From Comchoanobacter sp040266255 (lineage in GTDB: Bacteria > Pseudomonadota > Gammaproteobacteria > Comchoanobacterales > Comchoanobacteraceae): a stretch of 46,391 bases of DNA. The stretch's first letter is position 1; each line of letters begins with the position of its first letter. The position numbers and the translations under genes are program-made. A model generated the notes under the pieces. That model saw only the letters and a list, made by a program, of their open reading frames with translations. It did no database searches and had not been told where the DNA came from. This document shows, one piece after another, positions 42,550 through 46,391 of the stretch. The stretch spans positions 1 to 46,391 of the forward strand of contig JBDQEV010000005.1 of the NCBI GenBank assembly GCA_040266255.1, in the 5' to 3' direction.

Positions 42550-42583
42550 AGAAAAGAGGGGGCACTAGCCTCCTTTTTCTTGT
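42550..42583 (+). terminator. Rho-independent terminator after the coiled-coil gene
   Basis: Stem AAGAAAAGAGG paired with CCTCCTTTTTCTT across a short loop, followed by T-rich sequence, about 25 bases after the stop. Confidence 0.75.
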
Positions 42584-42655
42584 TCTTTGATTAGCCATAT
42601 GTTATGGTTTATGTAGATTGATTTACAACGTTACTTGTAATAGGAGATAATAAAG

Positions 42656-43006
42656 ATGGTAAGATCTGAACTCAATATTAACCAGGCACAGCGCTTCGCA
42701 CATTGGCCTGCAGCAGATGTTGCACTGGCAACTAAAATTGTTTTTGAGATTCTTTCAGAAGCTCTTGTAGAAGAGAATAGGATTGAGCTTAGAGGATTTG
42801 GTACATTTGAAGTAAGAAGAAGAACAGCAAAGATTGCAAGAAATCCAAGAACTCGAAAGCAGGTAGAAGTAGGTGTTAGAGGTAGAGTGCATTTTAGAGC
42901 TGGTCGCAATATGCGTAAAGTTGTGAATGCTTCTAAAGAACGCTTCCCTATCAAGACGAGAAAAGCTGATGAAGTCAAAAGGATTGGTGAGCTAGAAGAA
43001 GCTTAA
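42656..43006 (+). CDS. IHF/HU-family DNA-bending protein
   Basis: 116 residues. The core GFGTFEVRRRTAKIARNPRT and RVHFRAGRNMRK is the IHF/HU beta-arm and C-terminal signature; RIELRGFGTFEV resembles IHF-beta (RIEIRGFGSFSL). A C-terminal tail of about 20 residues (ERFPIKTRKADEVKRIGELEEA) exceeds E. coli IhfB (94 residues). IHF works as an alpha/beta pair in E. coli; the partner is not in this window, so homodimer action is possible. GGAG lies 9 bases upstream of the ATG. Confidence 0.88.
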   Translation: MVRSELNINQAQRFAHWPAADVALATKIVFEILSEALVEENRIELRGFGTFEVRRRTAKIARNPRTRKQVEVGVRGRVHFRAGRNMRKVVNASKERFPIKTRKADEVKRIGELEEA

Positions 43007-43020
43007 TCAGATTGATAATG

Positions 43021-43047
43021 AAAAGGCCCCTAAGGGGCCTTTTTTTA
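43021..43047. terminator. Terminator between the IHF-like gene and dcd
   Basis: Perfect 10-bp stem AAAAGGCCCC / GGGGCCTTTT with a TAA loop, followed by Ts on the plus strand. The left strand is A-rich, so it can serve both convergent genes; the dcd stop codon is inside its tail. Confidence 0.85.
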
Positions 43048-43614
43048 TTCAGTTGTGATCTTTTCAACTTTAGGTAATGTAATATTCGTCTGTCCCATAT
43101 ACTTGCCTTTACGGTCTTTATATGATGTTTCACAAACTTGATCAGCAGTTAAAAATATCATTTGTGCAATTCCTTCACCTGCATAAAGGTATGCTGGGAG
43201 TGGAGTAGTATTAGAAAACTCTAAAGTGACATGTCCTTCCCATTCAGGCTCAAGTGGGGTTACATTGACAATGATTCCACAACGAGCATATGTGGATTTT
43301 CCAAGGCATATTGTAATGATGTTTCTAGGTATTTTGAACTTTTCCACAGTTCTTCCTAGTGCAAAAGAATTGGGTGGAATGATACAAACATCAGCTTCTA
43401 GGTACAGAAAGCTTTTTTCATCAAAGTTTTTTGGGTCGATATGAGTTGAGTGTATGTTGGTGAAGATTTTAAACTGTCGGTCTAGTCTCGCATCATATCC
43501 ATAGCTAGATGGTCCAGATGAAATGCCATCTCGTACTAAATTAGGTTGATAGGGGGTGATCATTTCTTGCTCTGTTGCAAGTTGATGGATTTGTTTGTCA
43601 CATAGTACAGACAT
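43045..43614 (-). CDS. dcd: dCTP deaminase
   Basis: Converts dCTP to dUTP, the route to thymidylate in enterobacteria. GKSTYARCGIIVNVTPLEPEWEGH and LYAGEGIAQMIFL are the conserved trimer active-site segments, with the catalytic glutamate in the VTPLEPEWEGH region. 189 residues against 193 in E. coli. It is preceded by the Mrp-type gene, 2 bases apart. Confidence 0.96.
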   Translation of the reverse strand: MSVLCDKQIHQLATEQEMITPYQPNLVRDGISSGPSSYGYDARLDRQFKIFTNIHSTHIDPKNFDEKSFLYLEADVCIIPPNSFALGRTVEKFKIPRNIITICLGKSTYARCGIIVNVTPLEPEWEGHVTLEFSNTTPLPAYLYAGEGIAQMIFLTADQVCETSYKDRKGKYMGQTNITLPKVEKITTE

Positions 43615-43616
43615 GG

Positions 43617-44414
43617 TTACTCCTTGTTTTCTGGTTGGTAAATTGGTAGCTGATATAAGCGATTTAAAATTTGTGAGGTGATATCTAAAATATGCTGGTC
43701 TACAACTGGACTGAGTGTTTGATATTGTTTTTGGTGTGGAATATGATGCGGTTCTTCTAAATTAGACTGGTTATAAAGATTGGCTAAACTTGGAATCTCC
43801 ATTTTCTCCATCAGCATGATAAACTTTTCATTGGTATTGATGCTGAGTGGGTGCGATGTTGTAACACTAATATATGCTGTGGTTGGAAGTTTTTGACATA
43901 GAGACATTGGGATATCACCTGTTCCAGGCGGTAAGTCTACAAGTAGATAGTCAAGTTGTTCCCATTTGGTTTGTAAAAACATTTGCATGAGCGCTTTTGC
44001 TATCATGGGGCCTCTCCAGCTCAATGCGGAGTCTTTTCTGTTAATTAGTCCAATTGACATCAGTTGTATGTTTTGGATCATTAATGGAGAGATCATCCCT
44101 TCTTCTATATCTGGTTTTTGAGTGGCTTGGTGAAGTAATGGCTGACTTGGTCCATAGATGTCTGCATCTAGTATTCCAACTCTGAGGTCTTGTTTCACCA
44201 GCGCTTGTGCAATGAGGTAGGTTAGTGTAGATTTTCCAACCCCACCTTTTCCAGAGCCAACGGCAATGATATTTTTGATTTGAGGGTGAGGGGGGTTGGA
44301 GGGATGAAAAATAGGGACAGAATCTTTTGTATCGCTACCTATTTGCTGCAGTTTGAGTTGATGAAGGGGAGATTCTTTCTCCATTTCCTGTGAATCAGTT
44401 GTTATTTTCGACAT
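43617..44414 (-). CDS. Mrp/ApbC-type P-loop ATPase without CxxC
   Basis: Mrp/NBP35 proteins carry Fe-S clusters. The deviant Walker A is GSGKGGVGKSTL, followed by GILDADIYGPSQ, SWRGPMIAKALMQM and DYLLVDLPPGTGD, all typical of Mrp. The CxxC that bridges a cluster in the dimer (usually MSYFxCPHC) is absent; that stretch reads IPSLANLYNQSNLEEPHH. The N-terminal DUF59 domain of E. coli Mrp is also missing (265 against 369 residues). It may have a cluster-independent or changed role. It is followed by dcd. Confidence 0.85.
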   Translation of the reverse strand: MSKITTDSQEMEKESPLHQLKLQQIGSDTKDSVPIFHPSNPPHPQIKNIIAVGSGKGGVGKSTLTYLIAQALVKQDLRVGILDADIYGPSQPLLHQATQKPDIEEGMISPLMIQNIQLMSIGLINRKDSALSWRGPMIAKALMQMFLQTKWEQLDYLLVDLPPGTGDIPMSLCQKLPTTAYISVTTSHPLSINTNEKFIMLMEKMEIPSLANLYNQSNLEEPHHIPHQKQYQTLSPVVDQHILDITSQILNRLYQLPIYQPENKE

Positions 44415-44542
44415 AAATTACACCTGGTTTTTTTTAGGATAAGCATTAGTCATGATCGCTGTCAATAACAGGATGCAATTGAACATACTTTTCATACCAT
44501 TGTATTTTGATGTTTGCTATGATGGAGAAATTGGAGAAATTG

Positions 44543-45073
44543 ATGAAAGCATTACAATTAAAATGGTACCACCTGCTCCTATTTTTAGGGGTACAAGTAA
44601 TATTAATGGCATGGGGGATACACAGCTCTGTACAGAACATTCAGGTTGTAAAAACAATTGAAACACTCAAGGTGATATCTGCAGATGAGCAGCAATATGC
44701 AAGAATGCTTCTAGATCTAGGGCAGCCAAAGTCAGCGATTGCAGTATTGGAAAATATAGAGGTAGAGCCAGAGTTGCTAGAGGAAATTGATCTAATGCAG
44801 CGCTCTCAACAAGAGGCTTTCTCATTAATTGCTGCCTTAGGGCAGGAGTCTTTGGATCATACTCATCATCATTCATGGGGATGGGTCAAGCATGAGAAGG
44901 TTAACGCAAATACACATGAATTCTCAAACTTCTTACAGCTTGCGTGGGCTTCTGTGCACATGGGGTTTAGTGGTTGGGAGGAGATCAGCCAATTAATTAA
45001 AAAATTTAAATATGATGCTCATGATCAAGCTTTATTAGAAAATTTAGATCAATTAGGAAAACAGTATGTATAG
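44543..45073 (+). CDS. HemX-like single-pass membrane protein
   Basis: 176 residues from the ATG at 44543, which has GGAG 6 bases upstream; four earlier in-frame starts (TTG 44507 and ATGs at 44510, 44519, 44522) have no such site. One N-terminal membrane helix (WYHLLLFLGVQVILMAWGI) and a helical, probably periplasmic domain with a His-rich stretch (DHTHHHSWGW). Its place directly before hemY, overlapping by 8 bp, is that of hemX, but the sequence match is weak and it is much shorter than E. coli HemX. Confidence 0.5.
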   Translation: MKALQLKWYHLLLFLGVQVILMAWGIHSSVQNIQVVKTIETLKVISADEQQYARMLLDLGQPKSAIAVLENIEVEPELLEEIDLMQRSQQEAFSLIAALGQESLDHTHHHSWGWVKHEKVNANTHEFSNFLQLAWASVHMGFSGWEEISQLIKKFKYDAHDQALLENLDQLGKQYV

Positions 45074-46154
45074 ATTAATCTTATTTTTTTCAGCGCTTGC
45101 CTTAATGTTATTTGCAAGCTTATATACGCCTTATCATGGCCAGCTGGTCATCGTATTTGCACAAGATAAATTTTCAATGGATTTATGGTTTGCTATAATC
45201 TTATGGGTGCTTTTAAATTTATTAATATGGTGGTTTGTTAAGCAGTTAATGGCGATACGTTCTATAACTATGTTATTTTCGTCGTGGAAGAGAAGCTCTA
45301 GAATAGCAAAACAGAACCAGTTAAGGCAAAAAGCAATTATGGCAGCACTTGCGCAACAGTATGATGAAGCAATATCTTATTTGAAATCTGTTCAACTCGA
45401 TACAGTTGCAGATCAAATCATGTATATTACTTGGTTGAATCAAACAAAACAAAGTGAACGTTTAGAAAGTGCTTTGTCAGCGTTAGGGCAAAATAAAAGT
45501 GTACAACCAAGTTGGATGATATGGTTTAGAGCATATTTGTTTAATGCACAGGGGCGCAAGGATATGGCACTACAGCTATTATTAGATGCATTAGAGAAAG
45601 GCCTCTATTCTAAGCAGATTATTCGCTCAGCAGTGCTCTATGCGGATATATCAGAGCATTTTCTACAGTTATTAACAATAGAAAAAGAAATTCGTTCAGT
45701 ACTTAAGCATGATGCATCAGAAGTCATATTAGAATGCTACCAGTGTTTATTGGAAACACTACTGCAGTCAAATGAAACAGAGTTTGTGCGTCAAGTTGAG
45801 CGTTTGCCAAGAGATATGATGCTGAAAGGAGATTTAGTTTATTATCAGTTGCAGTCTCTCAATTTGACAAAACAGTATGCAATGCTAGAACAAAAGTTAT
45901 TGAATACTAATTTAGTGATAGATAAGCGAATTTTACCATTGATTATTGATCTCAAAATCTCAATTTCAGCAAAAGTTCAGGTGATCCAAAATGCACTCAT
46001 ATCTAACCCTAATCATCCTGATTTATTATATGTATTATCATACCTCAACGTGCATAGTGGGCAAGAGCAAGACGCGCTAAAGTTGATTGAGCACGCACTA
46101 GAGAGTAGCCTAGGTGTTAAACTGTCTACAGATCTAATAGGAGCTGAGACTTAA
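45066..46154 (+). CDS. HemY-like inner-membrane TPR protein
   Basis: 362 residues: two N-terminal membrane helices with the HemY-N pattern (GQLVIVFAQDKFSMDLWFAIILWVL ... WWFVKQL), a basic cytoplasmic loop, and a helical repeat domain of TPR type (AIMAALAQQYDEAISYLKS; LLYVLSYLNVHSGQEQDALKLIEHAL). HemY in gammaproteobacteria is not the protoporphyrinogen oxidase of the same name; its role is unclear. Its stop overlaps the minus-strand small gene by 3 bases. Confidence 0.8.
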   Translation: MYRLILFFSALALMLFASLYTPYHGQLVIVFAQDKFSMDLWFAIILWVLLNLLIWWFVKQLMAIRSITMLFSSWKRSSRIAKQNQLRQKAIMAALAQQYDEAISYLKSVQLDTVADQIMYITWLNQTKQSERLESALSALGQNKSVQPSWMIWFRAYLFNAQGRKDMALQLLLDALEKGLYSKQIIRSAVLYADISEHFLQLLTIEKEIRSVLKHDASEVILECYQCLLETLLQSNETEFVRQVERLPRDMMLKGDLVYYQLQSLNLTKQYAMLEQKLLNTNLVIDKRILPLIIDLKISISAKVQVIQNALISNPNHPDLLYVLSYLNVHSGQEQDALKLIEHALESSLGVKLSTDLIGAET

Positions 46155-46297
46155 GGGTGTACATATCCAATGAGCAAGCCAAGTGCTAAAAACAGCACAA
46201 TAGGAAAAGCATTACTGTAAATCAGTACTGATATACTAAAGCCTGTGACTGCACCAATACTGCCACCATAAATCGTATTTCTGATTGTTTCAAACAT
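46151..46297 (-). CDS. Small membrane protein, 48 residues
   Basis: Read on the minus strand: ATG at 46297 with GGAG 7 bases upstream, 48 residues with two hydrophobic, glycine-containing helices (GGSIGAVTGFSISVLIY and FPIVLFLALGLLIGYV) and a VHP end. It was found by reading the strand, being short. It overlaps the convergent HemY-like gene by 4 bp. No family recognised. Upstream of it the last 94 bases of the window hold no gene that I can see. Confidence 0.55.
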   Translation of the reverse strand: MFETIRNTIYGGSIGAVTGFSISVLIYSNAFPIVLFLALGLLIGYVHP

Positions 46298-46391
46298 TTT
46301 TATCTCCATTTTCAAAGTTCTTATATGCAAGTGTTGGAAATTGTCAGATTAAAATATAAAATTTATGATAAGTGCAATGAGAATATAATGT

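Overview
The window is AT-rich and very densely coded. It most resembles the chromosome of a reduced, probably host-associated gammaproteobacterium. The evidence is the E. coli-type atpIBEFHAGDC-glmU order plus several genes typical of Gammaproteobacteria: EpmA next to EF-P, DksA, RNase T, Hda, ApaH, an IHF-type protein and HemY. Neighbouring genes often overlap by 1 to 17 bp, two convergent genes overlap by 83 bp, several enzymes are shorter than usual, and neither tRNA gene encodes its CCA end. I cannot assign a species. Long proteins with no recognised family sit between the housekeeping blocks.

Layout. 1-1353: 3' part of a membrane protein of unknown family. 1316-9283 (minus): glmU and the complete F1Fo ATP synthase operon. 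9343-14531 (minus): engB, a class II aldolase, an A-type Fe-S carrier, an orphan membrane protein, a degenerate ProC-like protein and ATP-type PEP carboxykinase. 14575-16204: two CAT-anticodon tRNAs flanking dksA, a small membrane protein and a short dapF. 16434-25615: mostly accessory, with a membrane protein carrying a eukaryotic-type IQ motif, efp-epmA, a 921-residue orphan, a DUF4389 protein followed by the relic of a second copy, an ATP-grasp protein, a membrane-anchored methyltransferase and an AbrB-type protein. 25818-40280 (mostly plus): metG, nth, a small membrane protein, a convergent secreted protein, an NIF3/CutA-like protein, trkH, polA, tkt, a PGK-like protein, a DUF47-Pit phosphate pair, apaH, rpiA and rnt. 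40198-46297: hda, an orphan coiled-coil protein, an IHF-like protein, dcd, an Mrp-type ATPase, a HemX/HemY-like pair and a 48-residue membrane protein.

How the genes fit together. Aldolase, PckA, transketolase and RpiA suggest carbon flow from C4 acids and trioses towards pentoses, with the ATP synthase supplying or using the proton gradient. The PGK-like and ProC-like proteins keep their folds by alignment but have lost family catalytic signatures; PolA lacks its proofreading residues and Mrp lacks its CxxC. This window therefore shows repeated retention of folds after loss of the standard chemistry.

The most interesting signals are the IQ-motif protein, the full-length PGK with an erased active site, and a short C-terminal motif (IF[G/N]xEH) shared by three otherwise unrecognised proteins. 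I saw no CRISPR array, insertion sequence, prophage or replication origin. All family calls come from reading motifs by eye; no database was searched.
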